Assembly (NCBI GenBank): GCA_002812745.2
Contig: NCSJ02000075.1
Location: forward strand, 1-64,000
DNA length: 64,000 nt
Source: Scytalidium lignicola
Taxonomy: Eukaryota > Ascomycota > Leotiomycetes
Direction: 5' to 3'
Part shown: positions 23,158-33,858 of the stretch, piece after piece
Layout of the letters: each line of letters opens with the position of its first letter
Numbering within the stretch: position 1 is the stretch's first letter
Notes under the pieces: generated by a model
Seen by the model: only the letters and a program-made list of their open reading frames with translations
What the model was told of the DNA's origin: nothing
The model's database searches: none
Made by a program: the position numbers and the translations under genes

Positions 23158-25065
23158 ATGGAAAAACTTAAACTTCGATATTTACATCATCGTAGCAACC
23201 CTCAACAGGAGCTTGTTTCGGAGGAATCAGATCCACGTCTCCCAAATGAGGCTGAAGAAGAGGGAATTGTGTATCCAGATGCCCTCCACCGCATTCTAAT
23301 TGCCATTGGCCTTAGTCTCTCCGTCTTGCTTGTAGCATTAGATAACGCCATTTTAGCCACTGCCATTCCAACAATAACTACGGATTTCAACTCGCTCAGC
23401 GATGTAGGGTGGTACGGAAGTGCATTCCTCATCACCCTTTGCGCCTTGCAACCTGTTGGCGGGAAACTTTTTCAGTACTTCTCCCTAAAATGGACCTACT
23501 TGATATTTCTCGCCTTGTTCGAGCTTGGAAGTTTACTCTGTGGGGTATCAGTCTCTTCAAACATGCTTATTGTCGGCAGAGCGGTTGCTGGGGTTGGTGC
23601 TTCTGGTCTCTTCTCCGGAGCTCTGACTATCATTGCTCATACTATCCCCCTGAGCATCCGACCAGGTATTTCAACCCCGATTAATTAGTTATAGTTGTGC
23701 TAATGAGTAATTAAGTTTTCATCGGCATTGTTGCATCGTCAGCACAGATAGCCAATGTTCTTGGCCCTCTTGTTGGAGGTGCACTCACACAGCATACTAC
23801 CTGGCGTTGGTGTGAGCATAAATAATAATTATCCACTTTACTGAAGATCTTACTAACTCTTCAATAGGTTTTTATATTAATCTCCCCTGCGGTGGTGTCA
23901 CTGCATCCATTCTCTTCTTTTTCTTCCATCCTCCCAAACGAGTTCGATCTTCCTTATCGCTCCTTCAGAAACTCAGACGACTTGACCTCCCTGGTTTTGC
24001 TATCTTCTTTCCAGGAATTCTCATGCTACTTCTAGCCATAGAGTGGGGAGGTAGCAAGTACCCCTGGAATTCAGCAACTGTGATCGGATTACTCTGCGGA
24101 AGCGTTGGCACATTAATATTGTTCGTCGTCTGGGAATGGCACCAGCAAGCCAATGCCAGTATTCCACTAAAAATTTTCTTACAACGAACTATATTAACCT
24201 CATCTTTATCATCCCTTTTCACTTTCGGCAGTATGCAAGTGGGTATTTATTATCTCCCAATCTGGTTTCAGGTCATCAAAGATGCTTCTCCAACCAAGAG
24301 TGGAATCATGTTCCTCCCAACTGTTATTTCCTGTCTATTATTTACTCTCACAGCCGGCACACTTGGTAAGTCCTACTTCTAGGGTCCTTACTATCCAACT
24401 TTAACGGAAATATTTCTAGTGACCAGATTTGGATACTATAACCCTTGGATGTTAATCGGCACTGCATTCCTCTCTATCTCCTCTGCTCTATTTTCAACAT
24501 TCCATACTGACACAGGGAGTGGAAAGTGGATTGGCTATCAAATTATTTTCGGTGCAGGAACTGGGGCCGCAATGCCAATGGTTACTCCTCCCATGTACCG
24601 TTTTCTCATAGAGCACTTGCTGACGTTAGTCCAACTCTAGTGCGTTATTGCCGTTATGGCAGTCCTACCTCAGGATGATATCCCTATTGGGACAGCAATT
24701 ATTGTATTCTTCCAGTTTCTTGGCGGTGCAATCTTTCTCGCAATTGCCGAAAACCTTTTCTCATCACAATTGATGAAAGCATTGGTGTCAAATGCACCAT
24801 CCTTGGACGCTCAAGCGATTGTTGCAGCAGGTGCAGAGTCTGTTAGAAGGGTAGTCAGTGCTGGGAATCTACAAGCAGTTCTCGAAGCGTATAATACTGC
24901 TATTACTAGAACATTGGTGAGTCTACTGACCAATATGATCTTCTTAAAACTAATTCCTAGAAGTACGTAGGCGTTGCGGCAGGGGGCGTAGCTTTTATCG
25001 CATCTCTAGGTGTACAGTGGATTAATGTGAAAGGCCAAAATTTAATGTCTGCAGCTGCAGCATAG
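23158..25065 (+). CDS. MFS transporter, DHA2 (14-TM) drug/toxin-efflux type
   Basis: Six exons: 23158-23665, 23716-23811, 23868-24365, 24420-24580, 24641-24916, 24961-25065; exactly 548 codons, 547 residues. Signatures of DHA2 exporters are [18 protein letters not shown] in TM1, QPVGGKLFQ (motif A region), [12 protein letters not shown], and [20 protein letters not shown] (motif C plus TM5 entry). Later come YYLPIWFQV and [12 protein letters not shown]. Intron 4 (24581-24640) begins GTTACT, an unusual donor, but removing it restores the family spacing in the [19 protein letters not shown] helix. Located in the plasma membrane, exporting small molecules by proton antiport in this family; substrate unknown. 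No break is seen. Confidence 0.85.
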
Positions 25066-25189
25066 AGTAACCCATCGAATCAAGAACTATTTGCATTGCA
25101 TATTTGCATATCAAGGCCTTTCTGCAAGAGAACTATACATTTAGAGGGTGCACGTGTTAAAAGAGAGGAATGGAACATTAGCAAAGGAC

Positions 25190-25540
25190 TCGATATACTT
25201 ATTAATATTATCATATCCTAAATTGGATTTTTTTTACCAAAATTGGTTTGCACAACATTTTTTTTCAAAAAACTCAAAATGCAATAAATTGATATATATT
25301 ATCAGGGTTAGAAAATTATTTAATTAAGTTAATTCAACTTCATACTAAAATCAACTATTATATAATGTACATTTAATACAAATATTAGAAACTACAACTA
25401 ATAAATATAAATATAAATATAAATACTTTAATATGATAGACATAAGTTTAAAAATTATAATCATAACATCATTTGTCAAAGACAAAAAGAACTTAAAACA
25501 CATGGTGGTATAAAAGTTATAGTTAAACGAGCATAACAAA
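25190..25540. other. AT-rich tract
   Basis: Very AT-rich with A and T runs and a short ATAAAT iteration near 25400. No coding content. May be a decayed repeat. Confidence 0.5.
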
Positions 25541-25584
25541 AGCAAAGTTTAAGACCGTACCAGGAAACTGCGACATCCTCTCAG

Positions 25585-25842
25585 GCAAAACGGGTGGGCC
25601 CACCGCCGTTTCTGTTCGTCTGGCAGCCAAAGCCTCATAGCAGGGATCCCAAACTCACTATTACTATTCGTTATTGGCGGATTATAATATTTAGTCTTAA
25701 CGTTAATTCGGCCTGATTTTAGAAATCCTAATCTAATCATAATTATAGTTGTGCTAATCACTTAAGAAGTTAGTCCCCGACGCCACAACTGCTTCCGGGA
25801 GCTTGTATCACCCCGATCGGGGTATCTCATTGCCCCGACGCT
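25585..25842. other. GC-rich palindromes in an AT-rich spacer
   Basis: Two perfect palindromes stand out: GGTGGGCCCACC (about 25593-25604), extended imperfectly on both sides by AAACGG/CCGTTT, and ACCCCGATCGGGGT (25810-25823). The second lies between two direct copies of CCCCGACGC (about 25777 and 25833). They could be operator-like sites for the Rossmann-fold gene starting at 25963, or ends of a small non-autonomous element. Confidence 0.4.
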
Positions 25843-25962
25843 TGCAACAAACTGTGTTGAATGTCCTTCTCACTATAATTTGGCATTTACTTATATGAAA
25901 CGCCAAGATGCCGCACAACTACATTGTATATGGTGCATTTTTCTCTTTGATCCATTCCAACA

Positions 25963-26668
25963 ATGAAAGTCATCTTGACTGGTAGCACAGGCTACATCGG
26001 CAACCAAGTACTGCTCCAATGCCTCGCAAACCCTTCTATCACCTCAATCATTGTTCTTTCACGACGCGACCTGAAGATAACGGATCCAAAGCTCAAAGTC
26101 ATCCTCCACGAAGACTTCACGACTTATCCTTCCGAACTCAAGACTCAGCTCGCAGATGCCGATGCATGCATATATTGCCTTGGATCCAATATCCCAGTGA
26201 AGCCTCCCGAGCTCAATCGCAGGATCAACTTCGACTATACAATTACAACCGCGCGTACGTTTGCCAGTTTTTTTGACAGCTCTTCAAAATCACTGCCGAG
26301 GACAAAGAGTTTCAGATTTGTCTATCTCAGTGGCGCCTTGCCTGAGAAAGACCAAGAGAAGAAATTGTGGTTTTTAGCGGAGAACCGTCGCATGAGGGGA
26401 GAACTCGAGAATCATTTTGCAGCTTGGAAAGGAGAATGAGGGAACGGGGTTTGAGGTCTTCGTTGCTAGACCAGGGTTTGTTCAGGAGAAGGGCGCAGTT
26501 CTCAAGGCTTGGCTCATTGGCTTGGTTGGAAAATCTATCTTTATGCCAGATTTGGCTGCAAGTATGGTTTATGTTGCTTTGCACGGTTACTCTGGAGCAA
26601 TATTGGAGAACGAGGCTTTGATTGAATTAGGGAGGAAAGGGGCTTTGGGAAGTGACAGTCGATCTTGA
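25963..26668 (+). pseudogene. Rossmann-fold NAD(P)-binding protein with a one-base frameshift
   Basis: The N-terminus MKVILTGSTGYIGNQVL contains the TGxxGxxG dinucleotide-binding turn of the extended SDR/NAD-epimerase group. IVLSRRD, the IYCLGSNIP loop and FRFVYLSGA follow. After LENHF the frame ends (stop near 26437), while the shifted frame continues with LQLGKENEGTGFEVFVARPGF to TGA 26666-26668. Dropping one T from the TTTT run at about 26415-26418 would rejoin the two parts into a protein of about 235 residues. The lesion may be real or a homopolymer error. Family members are small cytosolic reductase-like proteins of unknown substrate. Confidence 0.7.
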
Positions 26669-27566
26669 GAGGGTTGTTTATCTATAGGGATATAGTGTCA
26701 CGGTTAGAAGGACATGGTATTGGAGAAGNAAAAAGAACGAGATATGTGCAACTGCTGCTTCTATAAGGAGAAAATCAAACGAAGCACCAAGACAGAAACC
26801 AAGAATTAGCGTTCAGAAAGAACTCTAAACTTCTGTTTTCATATAAGGAAAGAATAGTGGAGTTACACACACACATATATATATAGCCTGCATAGTTTGG
26901 AAGGAGTGCTCTAAACGTTTCTCAACCATTAACGATCACGCACTGGGCCATCAAAGTCATGGGTGTTTAGAGAAGGCTCCTAAAGAGTCGAAAACGAGAA
27001 GCAGTTTTCTGGATTGACTTATTAGACGTTCTTATTTTGGTGTTCCTGGCCCGCGGTTTTGCCGTTCTGGCGGCAAGCGTTGAGGCAACTCGGCTGCGTA
27101 ACGTAAAACGGCGGCCAGCAGCTAATTCGCCGTTTGCTAGTTACCAACGGGAATAAAATGCACATATACTAGTTCCCTGCAGGATGTTGTAAAGGTCACA
27201 TTGTTTCCCCCCCCCTTGACACAATTAATAAGAGGAACGTTGGCCGTCGCCTCGAGTTTCCTGCGTCGCGCCCGGTGTTAGCTGAAAGCCATTTTAAGCA
27301 GCTCCAATGGTGTGACTGCAAAATTTTACGAACCTCCCTGTTCCTATTTAAGAATAAGGCTTGGAGGAGTATCCTTCCATATAGTCGTCGTCGCCTCCCC
27401 TAGTTCAGAAATGTGCGTTGCGTTCCTCCCACTTTATCTCAACAAGTCACTGAATTGCCTTCAACGGGGACTTTTGGTTTTTTTTTTTTTTTTTTGCTTG
27501 GTATGACTTTTAGGTCTAACTGGGCGAGTTTATTCGCGCCAGGCCGCCGGCAACTTCTACCGGCTT
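26669..27566. other. intergenic with simple repeats
   Basis: Contains an N at 26729, an (AC/AT)n microsatellite near 26868-26886, a run of Cs near 27208 and a long T run near 27477-27496. No gene is recognised. Confidence 0.6.
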
Positions 27567-30500
27567 ATGAATCAAGAGAGCACAATGCCGAGCCTTTGGG
27601 ACAAAGCCTTCGATGAGTTGTCCGCGAGCGACAAGAGAGACCTTGATTTCCTTGCTGAAAAGCCAGATGTCAGCCCAGCTGCCATTCTAAAAGTTGTGGA
27701 GGAGAAGCAGGATGAGTGTGTGAAGAAACAATGGGTGTTATACATCAACAAGTCGGGCGAGAAGGTACTGGTTCGGGGCGTCCTGAACAAGGTCTGCGGT
27801 TGGCTAAACAAGGCCAAAGAGGTGGGAGACGCCGCAATCCAATTCGATCCTGGCTATGCGACAATACCTTGGACGGCTGTGAAAGTACTGCTACAGGTAG
27901 GTGAGCAAAGGTTATCTCCAATGCAAGCGTTTTATTTATCTACTTGCAGATGGCTGTCAACGACTGCCAAACGTTCGGCACTATGATGGAAAGTCTTGAG
28001 ACCATCTCTGGTATCATCGCGCAGTACACCAAGCTTGAGACTCGGGTTCTTATCCGTACATCGAATCTGACTAATCAACTTTCGGTCGCCCTGGTCAAGC
28101 TCTATGGAGCCGTCTTAAGGTTCTTATCGCATGCCCGTAGGTATTACGGACAAGGCACTCTCAGTAAGCTCGGAGCCATACCGATATTCGAGGATGTAAC
28201 CATACTAATGTCACTCAGAGCGGGCCTTGAGAAGCATGGTCAACAGTGCTAAAACTGTGGTTGAAGAACCTATGCTTCGAATCGAAAAATATGAAAATGA
28301 TGTATACAAGCTCGTATGTCTTGTACAGAACGAATGCACTGGGCTCAAGCTTGAAGACATCATCGGCACCATCAAGGGGAGCCTGGAGAACTCCCAGGCC
28401 GCAAATGAGGAGCGTCGCCAGCGAATCTCTGCTTGGATCAACGGCATTGACATTAAGAACACATACGAGACTTCTTTGCAATATCATCATAGTGGCACTT
28501 GTCAATGGGCACTAGAGCTACCGAAGTTTTGTGCCTGGGAGACAACAGAGAACCCTGGACCATGGCTGCTATGGATACATGGACCGGCGAGATTCGGCAA
28601 AACCTTCATGTCGGCCTAGATTACTCAATATTTGGAGCAAAAGAAACAGGCACCAGTCTCCTACTTCATTTGCGTGGCCGATAACAAGCTCACCCGCGAC
28701 CCATACGCCATCCTTCGGTCATGGCTAATACAACTTCTTGAGCAAGACGAGGCAATCCTCCCGGCCATGGACGACGTGTATAGGGTGAGGGACAAGGAAC
28801 AAGTGTTGACGCATCTTGGGTTATGGGAACTCTTCTGTGCTGTTGGCACGGTTGTCGAGGGCTGTACTTTCATTATTGACGGGTTTGACGAATGTACCGA
28901 TATCGATGCGGGAGCTGGCTATCATCGCAACGATCCAAGGAACTGTTTCCTCCGCGATATGCTCAAGAACCTTGCACAGACGAAATCTCGAGTTCTGGTG
29001 GTTAGTAGAGAGGTTTCAGACATCAGTGAGTACCTTGGGCGAGAATCGACAGATGATTCGAACATCCAAAAGTTCGAGTATGGTATCACGGCCAAGGACA
29101 CCACGGCCGATATCAGGTCATTCTCGGAGTTCGTGGTCAACAAGAAGCTTTCGAAGAAGAAAGAGGAGCTAAGACAAACCATCGCGACTCAGGCTGCCCG
29201 AAAGAAGCGAGAGTATGTTTCTGTGGATCAAACTCCTCGAGAAGGAAATATCACCTGGTCAGAATGCTAAGCAGCTCGCCAAGACTCTGCATGAGATGCC
29301 TACTGGCATTAGTGAGGCTTATTCTCGCGAGCTTGAAAGAATTTCTCGGCTGTCACAGAGCAATAAAGCCCAAGCTATAATGATTCTGAGGTGGATTCTC
29401 TTTTCCATCCGTCCCCTCAAAGTCAAAGAGCTAGCGGAGGCTTTGGTTGTCTCTGGGGACGAGCTAGAGGAATACCCAGAGGACGACCTCCCGGATTCAT
29501 GGCGAGAGGATTTTGTCGATGAGGATTACGTGAAGGAAATGATAATCGGTAGATGCGGGTCCTTGTTGCAGCTAAGGTCGAATCCCCCAGACCTTCCTTT
29601 GGCCGACCATACGGTTCACTTCGTCCACTTCTCCGTCAAAGAGTACTTGTGCAACCTATCCACCGTTACCTCTCCTAACAGTTGGACTGCAGACTTTATT
29701 CTGGCTGACGCAGCGGTAGAGGAGATCCGGCTTTCTAAAATTTGTCTGCGCTACCTTACACTAGACAGATTCGTGGATCTTCCACCAGATACCAGCATCT
29801 ATCCCTTCCTATCTTACGCATCATGAGCCTGGTACTTCCACGGCTTCCACCAAAAGCCAAAGCCATCGCAAGAGGTCATGAATCGGACGCTGAGGGCGTT
29901 TGACCCAGAAATTTCGAGCTGGAAAATTTGGACACCGGTGATGGAGGCGGAGCTGAAAGACTCGAGCAGCGACGACTGGGATTTCGGTGTCACCTCCGAG
30001 AACGATATCACTTCCGACACAGAATCTAATAGTGACGATATTGTATGCTTGCGTACATTGCAAAATCCCATCTACTACGCCTCTCTTCTCGGTTTGATCG
30101 ATATCGTACAGTGGCTTGAGGACAAAGGTCTGGATTGCAGCTGCGCTGGGGGCAACTACGGCTTCCCGCTACAAGTGGCAGTAGCTAGAGGCCACGAAGA
30201 GGTAGTAAAGCATCTCCTAAATCGCAATGTAGACGTGTCGCAAAGTGGCGGGCAATTCGGCTACGCTATCATTGCTGCTGCTGCCGTCTCCAGCCCAGAT
30301 ATCGTGAAACTTCTTCTTGCTGCCAAAGCGGATGTGACAGTCACGGGCGAGGCTGGATGGACAGCATTGCACTATGCCACAAGACGGGGGAATGCAACCA
30401 TCGTTAGACAGCTCCTCGAGGGCGGAGCTGATATTAACGCAATGACACATCAATCGTAGACGGCGGCAGCCATAGCCTGTGACTTGGGCCATAAGGAGGT

Positions 30501-31967
30501 TCTGTCGGTCCTGGTGGCACACGGCGCTCAGTTGGACGTGGCTGCTGATACTGATGNCCTGCATCCACTGCAGGGTGCCATTCTCTGTGGAAATGAGGAC
30601 ATTGTTGGAATTTTACTAGACAACGGCTGCCACCCAGACACGATTTTCTCCGACGGTGATACCGCACTTGGTTTAGCAACCAACTCGCTCAAACTTGTCA
30701 AGAAGTTACTTCTGAAAGGAGCTGATCCGAACCTAGCTGACAAAGTAAACTGGACACCGTTGCAACTTGCAGCGTCACATGGGAACGTTGAGGTTATCAA
30801 GGCGCTCCTCGACTCAGGGGCAGTTGTGTCTGGAACGACGGGCTCTGATGCCAGTATGTACACGCCATTACAAGTCGCCGTTGCCAACAATCGACTGTCC
30901 GCTATCAAGGTGCTTCACGAACATGGCGCGAATGTCGACGAGACGACAAATGGCGGTCTCACTGCTCTGATGATTGCTGTCCAGGAAAATAGCCAGGAGT
31001 CGGTGGACTTGCTGTTAGACATGGGAGCAAAAATGCAGTGCCTATGGGAGCACACTCAGGAGTCTCTCTTCGACATTGCGACAAGCGCTGGCTACTCGGA
31101 CTTGGCGCAATTGTTGGTACAACGAGGCTGCTTCCGGTCGCAGAAAATGTCAAACATAAACAGGCCTGGAGTTTCCGACACAGGCCCTGAAGAGAAGAAC
31201 TTAGTCATGTTAGGGGCGAGACTGAAAGAATCGAAGAAGAGATCTTCCACAAGTCGGGCTCGTCTTTGTCTGCTGATGACCTTGGGGAGGCATTGCATGC
31301 AGCATCAGCTGGAGGACACTTGTCTGTTGTCAGGCTTCTGCTTCGCAACCACGCCCAGATCAATGGGAGGGATATCACGGGACGCACAGTTTTGCACTAT
31401 GCGACAAAGTATCTTCACGAAGACGTGGCAGACTTCCTTGTGGAAAGCGGCGCAAACATGTCGTTAGAAGATAATATAGGATCAACACCCACTGATCTAG
31501 CGGTTGTGCGTGGGATGAAGGCTGCTTCCTTCCTCCAGAAGCACATGGACGATTTCACTCTTAATATCAGTCGGCGACCGTCGCTTCTAGCGGTAACACC
31601 CAATCAATCTACAGATCTTACTGTCATGGGAACGAGAGCGGCCATCTCAGGATCCTGGTCCGGTTACTACGAACACATAGCCTGGTTTTCAGGACGTCAA
31701 GATCCATTCTCTCTCGACATAGCTGCCGAACCTCTTCAGGGCTTACGACCATGCACGTTTTCAAATGATAGAGAGGATATCGTTGGCAAGTTTCGGATCC
31801 ACGGGTTCGTTGACCCGGCTGGTACAGTTTGGTTTGTTAAGCTGTATGAAAAGCATGGGTGGCTTTATCGAGGTCAAGTACACCCAAAAGAGCAGACGTT
31901 GGAAGGAACTTGGGGTAGTAACCGGAAGCTCTGGTTTGGGACTTTTAAGCTGAACAGGAAAGATTGA
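27567..31967 (+). pseudogene. NACHT-ankyrin NLR-type receptor, pseudogenised
   Basis: ATG 27567 (or 27585, MPSLWDKAF). Introns 27897-27949 and 28164-28218 splice cleanly. Order: an N-terminal helical domain as in fungal STAND proteins; a NACHT NTPase with Walker A GPARFGKT at about 28583-28606 and FIIDGFDECTD as Walker B; a winged-helix-like region FVHFSVKEYL; about ten ankyrin repeats from about 30060 (for example GWTALHYATRRGN, NWTPLQLAASHGN); and a C-terminal beta-rich segment to TGA 31965. Lesions: TAG at 28617 just after Walker A, frameshift near 29200, TGA at 29824, TAG at 30457, frameshift near 31208. Five independent lesions make sequence error unlikely to explain all. Such receptors sense non-self and trigger cell death; this copy is dead. 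Confidence 0.88.
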
Positions 31968-32070
31968 AAAATCCTATCATAATATGTTTGTAAGTAATAA
32001 AACATCAACTAAGACCACATGATTAGAAATTCAAAAAATAACTAAATTCCAATATATCCTAATAAAAATT

Positions 32071-33858
32071 CTAGTCCAAACTGATTTCTCGAATAAGATT
32101 TTCTTCGACCACACCAAAGGCTTCACCGTACATCAAACCATGCACATAGGCCTCTCCAACCACCTTAAAATGATCTCTGATTTCTTGTGGAGAATCAAGG
32201 ATGAATGGAGTGTATGTATTGCAAATTATACAAATTTTGTCGCCAGCTTTTACGGGGAATGGTCCCATGCCTATTCGACCGCCAACTGTAGAGAAGAACC
32301 TGTGGTTACGAGCAGCGGAATTCACCGCACTCAGGTACGTATTAAAGATCGCATCTCTGATATCCATACCTGCACCACTTCGAAGTCTTTTTCGTCGTGC
32401 TCTGACTGACAGTTCTGATTTCCACGACTCATATGCTTTACGTTGACTTGACGTACACCTTTTGCGCCCATTTATTTGATCAGCAATCAAGGTATGTGCA
32501 TGAGCTTCTACAGCTGCTTCCTTGTTTCCATAGACTTTTTTCGACAGTTCGAAGCATCTCGTTTCCCACATGAAAGATTCTTCTGCGGAGGAAAGCTCTC
32601 CTGCTCGCGGACTTTCTAGCCAACTTCGCCATGTACCAGGAACAATCTCCTTGACTTCGTCAACTTGAAATCCCATGACCTGGAGTGATGTAGTATTTGG
32701 AGCGAGATATGGCTGGAAGGATATATTCGGATCCCTAAACCCTGCAGAGAATGGACTGATTTCACTTCCAATCAACACTATATCGCGTCTTTTGCTAAAG
32801 TTGAGGCACCATGATGGTAATTCGAGCTCAATTGAGTCTACCTCGCCGTCTTTGAACACCCGATGAAGAAGGTTTGGATAGAGTTTTATTTTCACAGCAT
32901 ACTTGGCAAGGTCCAAATAAACTTGTGCGGGAGTCTGTTGAGTGTAGTCCACTTTAATATATCTTCGAACTCGATCATCCACTAGTCCCAACATTCCGTA
33001 AACTCGATCTCGTGGATCAAAAACGTACCAATCTCTTGCAGTCTCCACAAGACTAACTAAATTAAACTTGCGTCCAGAGTCTTGCTGCGTTTTATAAAGC
33101 GAAATTATATGCAAAGTATTCATTCCTGGGTCACCTCTTAGAACATCAATATCCTTGTTCCCTTTGGTTCCTCTAAGTAACTGAGTACACTGTGCGCTAC
33201 TTATTGCCTGGCGGAGATCGATGACATCTTGAAGTGGGATAACTTGGCTGCCATAGATAACCTCAGCGATTCGAGCAAGAATAACCTCTTGAAATACCCA
33301 AACTCGTGTGAACCATCCTCGTGAGAGGAGACTGTGGATACCTCCCCAAACCAATGAGTATAAAGAAGGCAAACCAGCATCTGCCAACATCTCCTCGGTG
33401 ATGACGCGAGCTGCTTTAAACCTCTTTAACTTCCCTGTAATATCTACGATTTGAGTCATAGCTTTTTCAACCCATTCGTCTCCATCCCCTAGCCAAATCA
33501 TGACCTTTACAGCCTTCGTATAGATCTGTTGCATAAGAGGAATCTGCGAGCCCTTCTCATCATCATCGTTCTGATTAATGCAGACACCATCAATCCAGAC
33601 CAGATGTGGTCCATTCTTCTCTAACAGAGATGGTAAAATTTTCGTAATATTGAAAGTGACCGGTAGACTCTTTCCATCGCATTGAATGTGATGATCCGGC
33701 TTTTGCCCATCCCAAGTATACGACAATGCGAAGTAGGGTGGGGCTTCATTCAGATTGATGTTAAGCAGCTGGTAGTGCGGGTCCTTACCATGCCTAGAGA
33801 GTTTGATCAGACGAAACTCGCCGTCTTTCAAGGTGGTATACTTGAATTCATTGGACAT
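32071..33858 (-). CDS. HET-domain (heterokaryon incompatibility) protein, intact
   Basis: Intronless, 595 residues. The HET domain is near the N-terminus: PPYFALSYTWDGQKPDHHIQ (block 1), then LVWIDGVCINQNDDDEKGSQ (block 2), MQQIYTKAVKVMIWLGDG, and SRGWFTRVWVFQEVILA (block 3). The C-terminal part has the common RDRVYGMLGL motif and a tail ending GEAYVHGLMYGEAFGVVEE, the usual close of large het-6-like proteins. These proteins mediate cell death after fusion of unlike strains; the domain is related to TIR-like death-inducing folds. No break is seen. It lies tail-to-tail with the NLR pseudogene (104 bp apart), and a 3' fragment of a relative is at 12368-12613. Confidence 0.92.
   Translation of the reverse strand: MSNEFKYTTLKDGEFRLIKLSRHGKDPHYQLLNINLNEAPPYFALSYTWDGQKPDHHIQCDGKSLPVTFNITKILPSLLEKNGPHLVWIDGVCINQNDDDEKGSQIPLMQQIYTKAVKVMIWLGDGDEWVEKAMTQIVDITGKLKRFKAARVITEEMLADAGLPSLYSLVWGGIHSLLSRGWFTRVWVFQEVILARIAEVIYGSQVIPLQDVIDLRQAISSAQCTQLLRGTKGNKDIDVLRGDPGMNTLHIISLYKTQQDSGRKFNLVSLVETARDWYVFDPRDRVYGMLGLVDDRVRRYIKVDYTQQTPAQVYLDLAKYAVKIKLYPNLLHRVFKDGEVDSIELELPSWCLNFSKRRDIVLIGSEISPFSAGFRDPNISFQPYLAPNTTSLQVMGFQVDEVKEIVPGTWRSWLESPRAGELSSAEESFMWETRCFELSKKVYGNKEAAVEAHAHTLIADQINGRKRCTSSQRKAYESWKSELSVRARRKRLRSGAGMDIRDAIFNTYLSAVNSAARNHRFFSTVGGRIGMGPFPVKAGDKICIICNTYTPFILDSPQEIRDHFKVVGEAYVHGLMYGEAFGVVEENLIREISLD

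Noticed and set aside
24638..24640. Apparent stop in the MFS transporter
   Set aside because: Removing a 60-nt intron (24581-24640) restores the exact family spacing of that helix, so no nonsense mutation is needed.
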